This document shows, in pieces, positions 1 to 7,337 of a DNA stretch of 13,450 nucleotides. The notes beneath the pieces were generated by a model that saw only the letters and a list, made by a program, of their open reading frames with translations, ran no database searches and was not told the origin of the DNA. The DNA is taken from the NCBI GenBank assembly GCA_947174295.1, contig CAMWIG010000034.1, forward strand, positions 1 to 13,450, in the 5' to 3' direction. This stretch comes from an uncultured Alistipes sp. (GTDB lineage: Bacteria > Bacteroidota > Bacteroidia > Bacteroidales > Rikenellaceae). How positions within the stretch are numbered: the first letter of the stretch is position 1; every line of letters begins with the position of its first letter. A program made the translations under genes and the position numbers.

Positions 1-120
1 CCCTACGACCCACACAAACGCATAGGCGTGGCAATCTCGAAGCTCGGCGCGAGCCGCGCGATAGCCATCGGCGCCTACGCATTCGCGCTGAGCAGCCTCG
101 ACCGACAGACCGAAGAATAA
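1..120 (+). CDS. C-terminal fragment of a probable ROK-family sugar kinase
   Basis: The window opens inside a reading frame that runs 39 codons to a TAA at 118-120; the start lies upstream of the window. The visible tail reads RIGVAISKLGASRAIAIGAY, then AFALSSLDRQTEE. Its pattern, a basic or hydrophobic strand followed by a Gly-Ala-rich helix with IGAYAFAL, resembles the closing helix of ROK-family sugar kinases (typically IGAAxLA). The catalytic Asp and the zinc-binding cysteines of ROK proteins would lie upstream and cannot be checked. The stop is 16 bases from the phosphomannose isomerase start with no terminator between, so the two genes are probably co-transcribed. A hexose kinase next to an isomerase making fructose-6-phosphate is a sensible pair. 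The family call rests on about 40 residues and could be wrong; that the frame is coding is much safer. Confidence 0.45.
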   Translation, partial: PYDPHKRIGVAISKLGASRAIAIGAYAFALSSLDRQTEE

Positions 121-136
121 AATACGCACTAAGAAT

Positions 137-1108
137 ATGGCAATATACAGATTCCGCCCGATACTCAAACCGGTAATCTGGGGCGGTGAAAGAATCATAC
201 CCTACAAGGGTCTCGACTCGGCGCAGCACTGCGTGGGCGAGAGCTGGGAGCTCTCGGGCGTCGCAGGCGACGAGTCAGTCGTCGCCGAGGGCCCCGAGGC
301 CGGCACGACGCTGTCCGAGCTCATCGACCGCCACCGCGAACGTCTGGTCGGACGCCGCAACTACGAGCGTTTCGGCAGCGAATTTCCGCTTCTGGTGAAG
401 TTCATCGACGCACGCGACGACCTCTCGATTCAGGTACACCCCGGCGACGAGCTGGCACGCGCGCGCCACGGCAGCTTCGGCAAGACCGAGATGTGGTACG
501 TCGTCGACGCAGCCGAGGGCGCGCATCTGCGGTCGGGATTCGCCCGCGAGACGACGCCCGAGCAATACGCCGCCGCAGTGGCCGACGACACCATCTGCGA
601 CCTGCTGTGCGACTACGCAGTCCGTCCGGGCGACGTCTTCTTCCTGCCCGCCGGACGCATACACTCCATCGGCGCAGGGTCGTTCATCGCCGAGATTCAG
701 CAGACGTCGAACATCACCTACCGCATCTACGACTTCAACCGCCGCGACGCTGCGGGCAACACCCGCGAGCTGCACACCGAGCTTGCGAAGGATGCCATCG
801 ACTACACCGTGCTGCCCGACTACCGCACCCGCTACGTCCCGAGCGACGGCCGCCCGACGACGCTCGTCGACTGCCCCTACTTCACCACGGCACTCACCGA
901 GACCGTGCAGCCTCTCACGCTGCCGCTCGACGACGCCGACTCGTTCACCGTCGTCGTGTGCGTCGAGGGTTCTGGCACGATTTGCGACGGCTGCGGCAGC
1001 GAGACATTCGTCCGCCGCGGCGAGACGCTGCTCGTTTCGGCCGACTCGCAGCAAATCGGCATACGCCCGGCGGAGAGGATGAAGGTCCTGACGAGCCGCG
1101 TGAAATAG
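137..1108 (+). CDS. manA: Mannose-6-phosphate isomerase, type I (zinc-dependent)
   Basis: This cytoplasmic enzyme interconverts mannose-6-phosphate and fructose-6-phosphate, linking mannose use and GDP-sugar supply to glycolysis. The 323-residue product has the length of the short, Bacillus-type class I enzymes. The N-terminus has the typical PILKPVIWGG (residues 8-17). The zinc ligands are all visible: Gln99 and His101 in the QVHP motif, Glu118 in GKTEMW, and His176 in PAGRIHSIGAG. Arg196 in TYRIYDFNR (194-202) matches the conserved catalytic arginine region. The C-terminal third is a diverged second cupin-like barrel. The ATG at 137 is chosen because the conserved N-terminal motif starts directly after it. 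No strong Shine-Dalgarno sequence precedes it, as is usual in Bacteroidetes. The gene follows the kinase fragment by 16 bases and ends 19 bases before a strong terminator, so it is the last gene of its operon. Confidence 0.95.
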   Translation: MAIYRFRPILKPVIWGGERIIPYKGLDSAQHCVGESWELSGVAGDESVVAEGPEAGTTLSELIDRHRERLVGRRNYERFGSEFPLLVKFIDARDDLSIQVHPGDELARARHGSFGKTEMWYVVDAAEGAHLRSGFARETTPEQYAAAVADDTICDLLCDYAVRPGDVFFLPAGRIHSIGAGSFIAEIQQTSNITYRIYDFNRRDAAGNTRELHTELAKDAIDYTVLPDYRTRYVPSDGRPTTLVDCPYFTTALTETVQPLTLPLDDADSFTVVVCVEGSGTICDGCGSETFVRRGETLLVSADSQQIGIRPAERMKVLTSRVK

Positions 1109-1127
1109 ACGCCGGCCCGCTTCACCG

Positions 1128-1170
1128 ATGCCGGCCGGCGAAAAAAACGCCGGCCGGCATTTCCGTTTTT
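1128..1170 (+). terminator. Rho-independent terminator after manA
   Basis: A perfect 13-bp inverted repeat has its left arm ATGCCGGCCGGCG at 1128-1140 and its right arm at 1148-1160. The loop is seven A residues, and the T-rich run TTCCGTTTTT follows at 1161-1170. It lies 19 bases after the manA stop. It insulates the downstream hybrid regulator, whose promoter begins at its edge. Confidence 0.9.
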
Positions 1171-1191
1171 ACGCATTTTTAAGTAATTTTG
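1160..1191 (+). promoter_or_regulatory. Probable promoter of the HTCS gene
   Basis: TAATTTTG at 1184-1191 matches the Bacteroidetes -7 consensus TAnnTTTG. TTTC at 1160-1163 stands 20 bases upstream in place of the usual TTTG or TTG box, and touches the last base of the manA terminator. Transcription would begin near 1195-1198, giving a short leader of about 15-18 bases before the ATG at 1213. Confidence 0.6.
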
Positions 1192-1212
1192 GGCTAAACA
1201 GACTTTTTTTCG

Positions 1213-4200
1213 ATGAAGAAACTACTCGCCACGCTTCTCGCCGCACTCTCGGTCGCGGCCGGCGCATACGCCGCCCCGGAGTACCGGTTCCGCATGCTCG
1301 ATACGAACAACGGACTGCCCGACAACAACGTCCGCAACATGGTGATGCTGCCCAACGGCCTGATGTGCATACAGACATCGTCGATGCTCAATCTCTACAA
1401 CGGCGCGACGTGCACCAGCTACCGTTACAGCCCCATCGAAGTGCCCTACACCGAGTACAGCGGCCTGAGCAACGCCTACTACGACGCTGCGGCCAACTCG
1501 CTATGGTGTACGAGCCGCGACCACACGTGGTGCTTCGATCTCGACACCCGCAAGTTCGAGTACGACATCGGCCGCAAACTCCGGCGCTTCGGACTCGACT
1601 CGCTCGACGATGCGGGAGGATTCTTCGTCGACAGCCGCAACGACTATTGGGTCGTCGACCCGCGAACGGGCATTTACCGCTGCGAAACGGCTACCTCGAC
1701 CGCCACGCGCATCGAGATGCTCGACGGCATGACTACGCCGATTATCATGACCCAAATCGGCGAGTCGATATGGATGCTCTCGCTCTCGGGTGCGCTCGCC
1801 GAGTACGACACCGCCATACGGTCGTTCCGCAGTTTTCAGCGCATACCCCTCTCGGGCGGTTCGACGCCCAGCCGCATGGACATGGTGCGCACCTCGACCG
1901 GCGGGCTGTGGATAATGTTCGACCGCGACCTCGTCTATTTCGACACCGAACGCCGGCAGGCCGTGCGCAGCGAGGCCGTAGCTCTGGGCGGCAACGACAT
2001 CTACACGACAATCGCCATCGACGCCGACGACAATCTGTGGGTCGGCTCGGCACGCTCGGGCGTGAGCGTGGTGAACACCTCCACGATGGAGCACTACACA
2101 CTGCCCTATCTCGAACAGACCAACGGCTCGCGAATATACCACCACACCGACATATCGAAAATCTACATCGACGACCGCGGCGGCGTGTGGATCGCCACGC
2201 TCGCCGAGGGGCTCCTCTACTGGCATCGCGACATCATACGCCTGCACACAATCGACAGCGAATCGCTCTCCCGCGGCCGTATGACCGACGAGAGCGTGAA
2301 GTGCATGGCGGAGGATGCCGACGGCTCGATTCTGGTCGGCACTATCGACGGACTGATGCGCTACCGCCCCGACGGCAACTCGATGGAGGTTCCCTACCCC
2401 GAACTGCGCCACGAGCTCTGCATCAGTCTCTACCGCGACAGCGACGACCGCATCTGGCTCGGCACGTTCAACAACGGCGCATTCTGCATCGACCGCGGAC
2501 GCATACGCCACTACATCTACCCCGAGATGTCGACCGTCGACATATCCTACTACGACTCCACGCCCAACTTCAACTGCGTGCGCACGTTCTACGAGGACGC
2601 CGACGGCACGTTCTGGGTCTCGGTCTACGGCGGAGTGGGACGGTTCGACATCGCCACGGGCCGCATCGACCTGCTGCGCGAACGCCACCCCGAGCTGTCG
2701 CGCTTCATGATAGTGCGCGACATCTGCGACCACGGCGACGGGCGTCTGCTCTGCTCGGGCGACAACGGGCGCTTCCTCTACTCGCCATCCGAAGAGCGCG
2801 CCTACACTGACGCCCACTCCACCGACTGCCACACGCCGAGCAATCAGGCCTTCGTCGACAAACACTCCATGCTGTGGATAGCCACCTCCGACGGAGTGTC
2901 GGTAACCGACCTCGCCTCCGGCCGCCGCTACCGCATCACCATGGACGAGGGACTCCCGAACAACAACATTCTGAGCCTCGCGGCCGACAATCTGGGCAAC
3001 GTGTGGGTGGCCACGTTCAGCCACATAGCCCGCATAAAGCCGCTGTTCGGCAAGGACGGCGTCTCGTTCGCCGTGTCGACCTTCGACGACAACGACGGCA
3101 TCACGGCGAGCGCCTTCTTCCAGAAGTCGTTCGTCGCCCACTCCGACGGCAGCATCTACTTCGGCGGCGCGCACGGCATCTGCGAAGTGTCGCCGTCGCG
3201 CCTCTACCAGAACAACTACGGCGTCAAGCCGCTCATCTCGTCGCTTCAAATCTTCGGCCGCCCCATCGACGTCGGCGACAGCTACGAGGGGCGCTGCATC
3301 CTCGCCACCGACCTCGAACATATCGACCGCATCGACCTTCGCCACGACGAGTCGTTCCTGACCTTCGAGTTCACGAGTCTCAACTACGCCAACCCGTCGC
3401 ACACGTCCTACCGCTACAAGCTCGAAAACTTCGACAAACAGTGGCACGAGATACGCTCGCAGAGCATCGGCCGCGCAACCTACACGCTTCTGCAACCGGG
3501 CGACTACGTCTTCCGCGTGGTCTCGGCCGACAACGACGCCGATTGGAGCCGCGAGTGCGCCGAGCTTCGCATCACCATCCGCCCGCCTTTCTGGCGCAGC
3601 ACCGCAGCCTGCACGCTCTACGCGCTGCTGACCGTAGGAATGGCCGTCGCAGCGACGCGTCTGGTTCGCCGGCGCATACGGCGCCACAACAGCTACATGC
3701 GCACCTTGGAGCTGCAACAGCAGCGCGAGGAGCTCGACCAGATGAAGTTCAACTTCTTCACCAACATCTCCCACGAGCTGCGCACGCCGCTGTCGCTCAT
3801 CATCCTGCCGTTGGAGGGTCTCATCCGCCGCTCGCAGGAGTCGCCCATCCTGCCGCAGCTCGAAAAGATGCACGACAACGCCCAGCAGCTGCTCTCGCTG
3901 GTGAACCACCTGCTCGACTTCCGCAAAATCGAGACGGGCGGCGAGAAGCTGCATCTGGCCAAGAGCGACATCGGAGAGTTCGTCGAGAACACCGTAGCCA
4001 ACTTCCGCGACGCAGCGCAGCGCAAGGGCGTGACCGTCGAGGTCGAGAACAAGATGTCGGGCGGAATCATGCAGTTCGACCCGCAGCAGATGCAGCGAAT
4101 AGTCAACAATCTAATCTCCAACGCATTGAAGTTCACGCCTGCGGGGGGGGGAATATTCGTCAGGCTGTCGGAGCATGACCGGGCCGGAATCCGCGTCATG

Positions 4201-5268
4201 GTGCTCGAAGTCTCCGACACGGGCGTCGGAATCCCCGCCGGCGAGACCGAGAAGATTTTCGAACGCTTCTACCAGAGCGACAACAACCGCACGGGCTCGA
4301 TAGGCTCGGGCATCGGTCTGCACATAGTCAAGCAGTACGTCGAGATGCACGGCGGACGCGTCGGCGCCGTCTCCGAACCGGGACAAGGCGCCACGTTCCG
4401 CGTGGAGATACCGATGAACCTCGGCTCGGCCGGCGAGAACGATCTCGCCGAAGAGATTGCGGCCGACACCCCGGCCCCGAATACGGCGGCTCAGCCGGCC
4501 GGCGATTCCGCTACGCCGTGCATTCTGGTCATCGACGACCACACCGACTTCCGGCAGTACATGGCCGGCGAGCTCTCGCAGACATACGCCGTCTGTCAGG
4601 CCGGCGACGGCGCGCAGGGGCTGAAAGCCGTGCAAAAACACCGCCCCGACGTGGTCATCTGCGACGTGATGATGCCCAATATGGTCGGTTTCGAGTTCAC
4701 GCGCCGGCTGAAAAGCGACATCGAGACGTCGCACATCCCCGTGATTCTGCTCACGGCACGCGCCGACGACGACGTCCGCCGCGACGGCTACGAAACGGGC
4801 GCCGACGCCTATCTGACCAAGCCCTTCAAGATGGAGATACTCGAAGCGCGCATCCGCAACCTCATCGAGGAGCGCCGCCGCCGCATATCGGTCTTTTCGT
4901 CGAACATCGACGTCTCGGCTTCGCAGATTACGGGAACCTCCATCGACGAGAAGCTCATGCAGCGCATCATGGCCTGCATGGAGCGCAACATGGACAACCC
5001 CGAGTTTTCGGTCGAGGAGCTCTCGTCGGAGGTGGGCATGCACCGCATGAATCTCTACCGCAAGTTGCAATCCATCGCCGGCATGACGCCCTCGGAGTTC
5101 ATCCGCACCATGCGTCTGAAACGCGCAGCGCAGATTCTGCGCGAGAACAGCGGGCTGTCGGTCTCCGAAGTGTCGGACATGGTAGGCTTCAACACCACCA
5201 AGTACTTCACGCGATATTTCCGCGAGATGTTCGGCATGACTCCGTCGCAATACCGCGAGAACCGGTAG
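1213..5268 (+). CDS. Hybrid two-component system (HTCS): periplasmic propeller sensor, histidine kinase, receiver and AraC-type DNA-binding domain
   Basis: This 1351-residue inner-membrane protein should sense a ligand in the periplasm, usually an oligosaccharide in this family, and regulate transcription directly. A signal peptide (residues 1-20, AYA then AP) leads into repeated two-component propeller blades such as DDNLWVGS, DRGGVWIATL and DRIWLGTF. A Y_Y_Y domain follows (about 710-792), then a transmembrane helix (about 798-815). The kinase has the H box NISHELRTPL with His854, N box NNLISN (965-970), DTGVGIP (1002-1008) and GSGIGL (1031-1036). The receiver has Asp1108/Asp1109, phospho-acceptor Asp1151 in CDVMMPN, and Lys1203. 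The C-terminal 95 residues hold two AraC helix-turn-helices ending in the usual GMTPSQYRENR. All catalytic residues are present. No susC/susD pair or glycosidase gene lies next to it, so its target is not evident. A run of nine G residues interrupts the usual codon pattern in the ATPase domain at 4143-4151. Confidence 0.95.
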   Translation: MKKLLATLLAALSVAAGAYAAPEYRFRMLDTNNGLPDNNVRNMVMLPNGLMCIQTSSMLNLYNGATCTSYRYSPIEVPYTEYSGLSNAYYDAAANSLWCTSRDHTWCFDLDTRKFEYDIGRKLRRFGLDSLDDAGGFFVDSRNDYWVVDPRTGIYRCETATSTATRIEMLDGMTTPIIMTQIGESIWMLSLSGALAEYDTAIRSFRSFQRIPLSGGSTPSRMDMVRTSTGGLWIMFDRDLVYFDTERRQAVRSEAVALGGNDIYTTIAIDADDNLWVGSARSGVSVVNTSTMEHYTLPYLEQTNGSRIYHHTDISKIYIDDRGGVWIATLAEGLLYWHRDIIRLHTIDSESLSRGRMTDESVKCMAEDADGSILVGTIDGLMRYRPDGNSMEVPYPELRHELCISLYRDSDDRIWLGTFNNGAFCIDRGRIRHYIYPEMSTVDISYYDSTPNFNCVRTFYEDADGTFWVSVYGGVGRFDIATGRIDLLRERHPELSRFMIVRDICDHGDGRLLCSGDNGRFLYSPSEERAYTDAHSTDCHTPSNQAFVDKHSMLWIATSDGVSVTDLASGRRYRITMDEGLPNNNILSLAADNLGNVWVATFSHIARIKPLFGKDGVSFAVSTFDDNDGITASAFFQKSFVAHSDGSIYFGGAHGICEVSPSRLYQNNYGVKPLISSLQIFGRPIDVGDSYEGRCILATDLEHIDRIDLRHDESFLTFEFTSLNYANPSHTSYRYKLENFDKQWHEIRSQSIGRATYTLLQPGDYVFRVVSADNDADWSRECAELRITIRPPFWRSTAACTLYALLTVGMAVAATRLVRRRIRRHNSYMRTLELQQQREELDQMKFNFFTNISHELRTPLSLIILPLEGLIRRSQESPILPQLEKMHDNAQQLLSLVNHLLDFRKIETGGEKLHLAKSDIGEFVENTVANFRDAAQRKGVTVEVENKMSGGIMQFDPQQMQRIVNNLISNALKFTPAGGGIFVRLSEHDRAGIRVMVLEVSDTGVGIPAGETEKIFERFYQSDNNRTGSIGSGIGLHIVKQYVEMHGGRVGAVSEPGQGATFRVEIPMNLGSAGENDLAEEIAADTPAPNTAAQPAGDSATPCILVIDDHTDFRQYMAGELSQTYAVCQAGDGAQGLKAVQKHRPDVVICDVMMPNMVGFEFTRRLKSDIETSHIPVILLTARADDDVRRDGYETGADAYLTKPFKMEILEARIRNLIEERRRRISVFSSNIDVSASQITGTSIDEKLMQRIMACMERNMDNPEFSVEELSSEVGMHRMNLYRKLQSIAGMTPSEFIRTMRLKRAAQILRENSGLSVSEVSDMVGFNTTKYFTRYFREMFGMTPSQYRENR
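4143..4151 (+). repeat. Homopolymer tract G9 inside the HTCS ATPase domain
   Basis: Nine consecutive G residues encode Gly978-Gly979 and part of Gly980, just after the N box (NNLISNALKFTP). The glycine codons elsewhere in this gene are mostly GGC. A one-base gain would bring a TGA into frame at 4176-4178, and a one-base loss would bring a TAG into frame at 4301-4303. Either change removes the rest of the ATPase, the receiver and the DNA-binding domain. Confidence 0.9.
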
Positions 5269-5322
5269 CCGGACGGCCCGCCCCGGACATGCGGACGGAG
5301 GACAGTGCCGATTCCGAAGATT

Positions 5323-5360
5323 TCATCCCCGTCGGAGTTCGCTCCGACGGGGATGATTTT
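5323..5360 (+). terminator. Terminator between the convergent HTCS and cupin genes
   Basis: A perfect 15-bp inverted repeat has arms 5323-5337 and 5342-5356 and a TTCG tetraloop at 5338-5341. It is followed on the + strand by TTTT (5357-5360). It lies 54 bases after the HTCS stop and 64 bases beyond the cupin stop, so it could serve both strands. The T-run is stronger on the + strand, and the minus-strand side has only a short mixed run. Apart from this hairpin, nothing else is seen in 5269-5424. Confidence 0.8.
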
Positions 5361-5424
5361 CAATTGCGGGGAGTCGGCCGACCGCCCCGCCATGCTGCCG
5401 CACCGTTTCTGAACGCGGCACACG

Positions 5425-5874
5425 CTACCACTCGACCGGCCCGTCGAGAATCTCGCCGTCGGCGGCATCCCCAGCCGTGAAGGCCTTGCCGCCGTACTGC
5501 ACGCAGAGCATCACCAGCGGCTCCGTGCCGTTGTTGCGCACCGAGCGGCGGCCGGCAGGCGCCACTCGCACCACGCTGCCTTCATGCACGGCGAACACTT
5601 CGCCGTCGACCTGGAATTCACCGGCACCGCCGAGGAAAAAGTAGAGCTCCTCGTGATTCTTGTGAGTATGGAGAAATCCCGTTTCAGTCCCCGGGGCGAA
5701 GCTCTGCAACGAGAACTCGGCAGCCGCAGCACCGACGGCGGCACCGCCGAACACCTTGCCCGGAATCTTCACCTCGGGGCCGAGCTCCAATACGTAGCCG
5801 CCCAAATCGCTCAACCGGCCGAAATCGGCCGCCCCGTAGTTCGCACCGGCCGCAATCTTCGAAATCTGTTTCAT
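5425..5874 (-). CDS. Small single-domain cupin protein
   Basis: This 149-residue protein with no signal peptide is predicted to be a cytoplasmic cupin. The first cupin motif is clear: Gly66, His69, His71, Glu75/Glu76 and Gly82 in GFLHTHKNHEELYFFLGG, which would supply most ligands for one divalent metal. The second motif is recognisable as GSVVRVAPAGRRSVRNNG (99-116), but the usual fourth ligand, a histidine, is replaced by Arg/Ser around 110-111. Metal binding may therefore be three-coordinate or weak. The N-terminal 40 residues (LGGYVLELGPEVKIPGKVFG) are typical of a group of uncharacterised Bacteroidetes cupins. The substrate and reaction are unknown. It is divergent from an HxlR-type regulator, with a palindrome between their promoters, which suggests that regulator controls it. 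Both ATG position and promoter spacing support the start. Confidence 0.85.
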   Translation of the reverse strand: MKQISKIAAGANYGAADFGRLSDLGGYVLELGPEVKIPGKVFGGAAVGAAAAEFSLQSFAPGTETGFLHTHKNHEELYFFLGGAGEFQVDGEVFAVHEGSVVRVAPAGRRSVRNNGTEPLVMLCVQYGGKAFTAGDAADGEILDGPVEW

Positions 5875-5915
5875 AATCGCAATATTTCAATGGTTTTACT
5901 TGTACGTTTCGACGG

Positions 5916-5946
5916 CAAATTTACGGCAGCCGGAGATTAAAGTCAA
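5916..5946 (-). promoter_or_regulatory. Promoter of the cupin gene
   Basis: On the minus strand TAAATTTG (5916-5923) matches TAnnTTTG, with TTG (5944-5946) exactly 20 bases upstream. Transcription would start near 5910, about 36 bases before the ATG at 5874. The imperfect palindrome at 5947-5958 abuts the upstream box, a suitable place for a repressor or activator. Confidence 0.7.
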
Positions 5947-5984
5947 GTAGATACCTACCGTTCAGATAGTTACCTGCAGGTAAC
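5947..5984. promoter_or_regulatory. Candidate operator: perfect 16-bp palindrome plus a related imperfect one
   Basis: GTTACCTGCAGGTAAC at 5969-5984 is its own reverse complement. A second element, GTAGATACCTAC at 5947-5958, is palindromic in its outer GTAG/CTAC arms and shares the ACCT core. Both sit in the 298-base region between the divergent cupin and HxlR genes, next to the cupin promoter. HxlR regulators bind inverted repeats as dimers, so this is the natural binding site; that assignment is inference. The rest of the region holds AT-rich sequence (T runs at 6017-6024 and 6031-6036) and the two promoters. Confidence 0.6.
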
Positions 5985-6039
5985 GATTATTGAACGCCAG
6001 CGGGTTGCAACAGCGATTTTTTTTGTAAAATTTTTTCAC

Positions 6040-6070
6040 TTGCAGCTTTAAGGATTGTTACTTACCTTTG
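6040..6070 (+). promoter_or_regulatory. Promoter of the HxlR-type regulator gene
   Basis: TACCTTTG at 6063-6070 matches TAnnTTTG, with TTG at 6040-6042 exactly 20 bases upstream. T-rich sequence lies just before it (6017-6036). Transcription from about 6075 would give a leader of roughly 97 bases to the preferred start at 6173, or 43 bases to the alternative in-frame ATG at 6119. Confidence 0.7.
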
Positions 6071-6172
6071 TAAAGCGATATCCGAACTCGAAGACCGGGC
6101 CTGCGACGCATTTCAGGCATGCCCGTCAGAGTTCCGGCAATTGCTCCTTACCGATTACTAATCGATTGCACC

Positions 6173-6553
6173 ATGGACAGAAAGACCATTCTCGACACGA
6201 CCTATCCCACCTGCCCCATACGCAACATTCTGGCGCGCATAGGCGACAAATGGTCGATGCTCGTCATCTACACCCTCGATCGCCCCGAGCCGATACGCTT
6301 CGGCGAGCTGCTGCGCGAGCTGCCCGACATTTCGCAAAAGATGCTGACAGTGACGCTCCGCACGCTCGAAGAGGACGATTTGGTGGAGCGCACGGCATAT
6401 CCCGAGATTCCGCCGCGCGTCGAGTACCGCCTTACGGACCGAGCACGCACGCTGCTGCCGCACCTCAACTCGCTCATAGGCTGGGCTGTCGAAAACTCCG
6501 ACGCCATACTCGCCTCGCGCACGGCACGCACTCAGAGAGCGTCGGCACGGTAG
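6173..6553 (+). CDS. HxlR-family winged-helix transcriptional regulator
   Basis: The 126-residue product has the HxlR signature: CPIRNILARIGDKWSMLVIY (14-33), then FGELLRELPDISQKMLTVTL (43-62), where ISQKML leads into the recognition helix, and a wing (VERTAYPEIPPRVEYRLT). It should act as a DNA-binding dimer in the cytoplasm. Cys14 sits at the position of the conserved N-terminal cysteine that in some relatives (YodB type) senses electrophiles or oxidants. The ATG at 6173 is preferred because HxlR proteins begin a few residues before CPI. The in-frame ATG at 6119 would add 18 residues unlike the family. The gene is divergent from the cupin gene with a palindrome between, so control of the cupin and of itself is likely. 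Its 3' end overlaps the end of the convergent DUF4249 gene by 22 bases. Confidence 0.9.
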   Translation: MDRKTILDTTYPTCPIRNILARIGDKWSMLVIYTLDRPEPIRFGELLRELPDISQKMLTVTLRTLEEDDLVERTAYPEIPPRVEYRLTDRARTLLPHLNSLIGWAVENSDAILASRTARTQRASAR

Positions 6554-7335
6554 ACTGCCGTCGTTTCCGATACGGAATAGGCCGAAAAACAGCCGAGACA
6601 CCCGCCCTCGAAGTTGCTTTTGGGATTCGACGGCGCGAATGCCGTACCGAGCGATGCCGACCGAAAGAAGTCGTAGGCTCCGCGGTCTATCGCACGCAGT
6701 TCGGCGCGCAGCACGTCGCCCTCTTCGAGCCCGAGCCCCTCGCTCTCGACGCCCATATGACCCGAGGAGTCGGACACCACGCTGTCGACGCGTATCGTCC
6801 GGCCGTCGCGGCGCTCGTCGTCGGCGAGGAAGTATGCCTTGCGGCCGTTGCGATCGTTGCGGTAATATATATAATAGCAGTTCTCCTCTCCGGCCGGGTC
6901 CTCGAACTCCATGCAGGCGTAGAGCTTCTCCTTTCCCATGCTCTCGGCCGTCTCGAACCACAGAGCCCCGATTGCGACCGGCGGGTGCAGCGTCGACTCG
7001 GCGGCGAACCGGCCGTCCGTCACCGCAATCACGATACGGTAGCTGCCGCCGTAGACGGGTTCGCGTCCAGTGAAGCAATAGGTGTTATCCTCCGCCGTTC
7101 CGCTGCACACCTCGCGGCCGTCGCATGTCAGCTCGTAACCGAACTCCACGGGCTCAGGCGGCAACCCGCCGACGACATCGACCGTACGGCGCACCGCCAC
7201 GTCCAGCGCGCGGCCGTCGAACGAGGCCTCCACGACGTAGAGCGGCGCAACGGCGGCGTATTCCAGTTCGATATGTCTCTTGCACCCGGACGACATCAGA
7301 GCCGCCGCCAGCATCAAAATACGCAACTTGTCCAT
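6532..7335 (-). CDS. DUF4249 family outer-membrane-associated lipoprotein
   Basis: The 267-residue product begins with a lipoprotein signal ending SSGC, Cys18 being the lipidation site. It is therefore exported and anchored in a membrane, most likely the outer one. A beta-rich body with paired extracellular-type domains follows (YVVEASFDGR early, GSYRIVIAVTDGRF in the middle). The C-terminal NFEGGCLGCFSAYSVSETT is the characteristic DUF4249 ending, usually LGYFSAYS. The protein starts 2 bases after the stop of the TonB-dependent receptor gene, so the two are one operon and probably translationally coupled. DUF4249 genes are commonly found as partners of TonB-dependent receptors in Bacteroidetes. 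By position they resemble SusD as a surface lipoprotein, but their ligand and role are not established. Length is toward the short end of the family as I know it. Confidence 0.88.
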   Translation of the reverse strand: MDKLRILMLAAALMSSGCKRHIELEYAAVAPLYVVEASFDGRALDVAVRRTVDVVGGLPPEPVEFGYELTCDGREVCSGTAEDNTYCFTGREPVYGGSYRIVIAVTDGRFAAESTLHPPVAIGALWFETAESMGKEKLYACMEFEDPAGEENCYYIYYRNDRNGRKAYFLADDERRDGRTIRVDSVVSDSSGHMGVESEGLGLEEGDVLRAELRAIDRGAYDFFRSASLGTAFAPSNPKSNFEGGCLGCFSAYSVSETTAVYRADAL

Positions 7336-7337
7336 CG

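Noticed and set aside
1128..2810. 560-codon + strand frame starting in the manA terminator
   Set aside because: It is Arg/His-rich out-of-frame reading of the HTCS gene, and its start lies inside the terminator stem.
1501..3954. 817-codon open frame on the minus strand opposite the HTCS gene
   Set aside because: Its translation is low-complexity (Val/Ala/Arg/Asp rich) with no recognisable domain. It mirrors the codon bias of the clearly coding + strand, as expected in GC-rich DNA.
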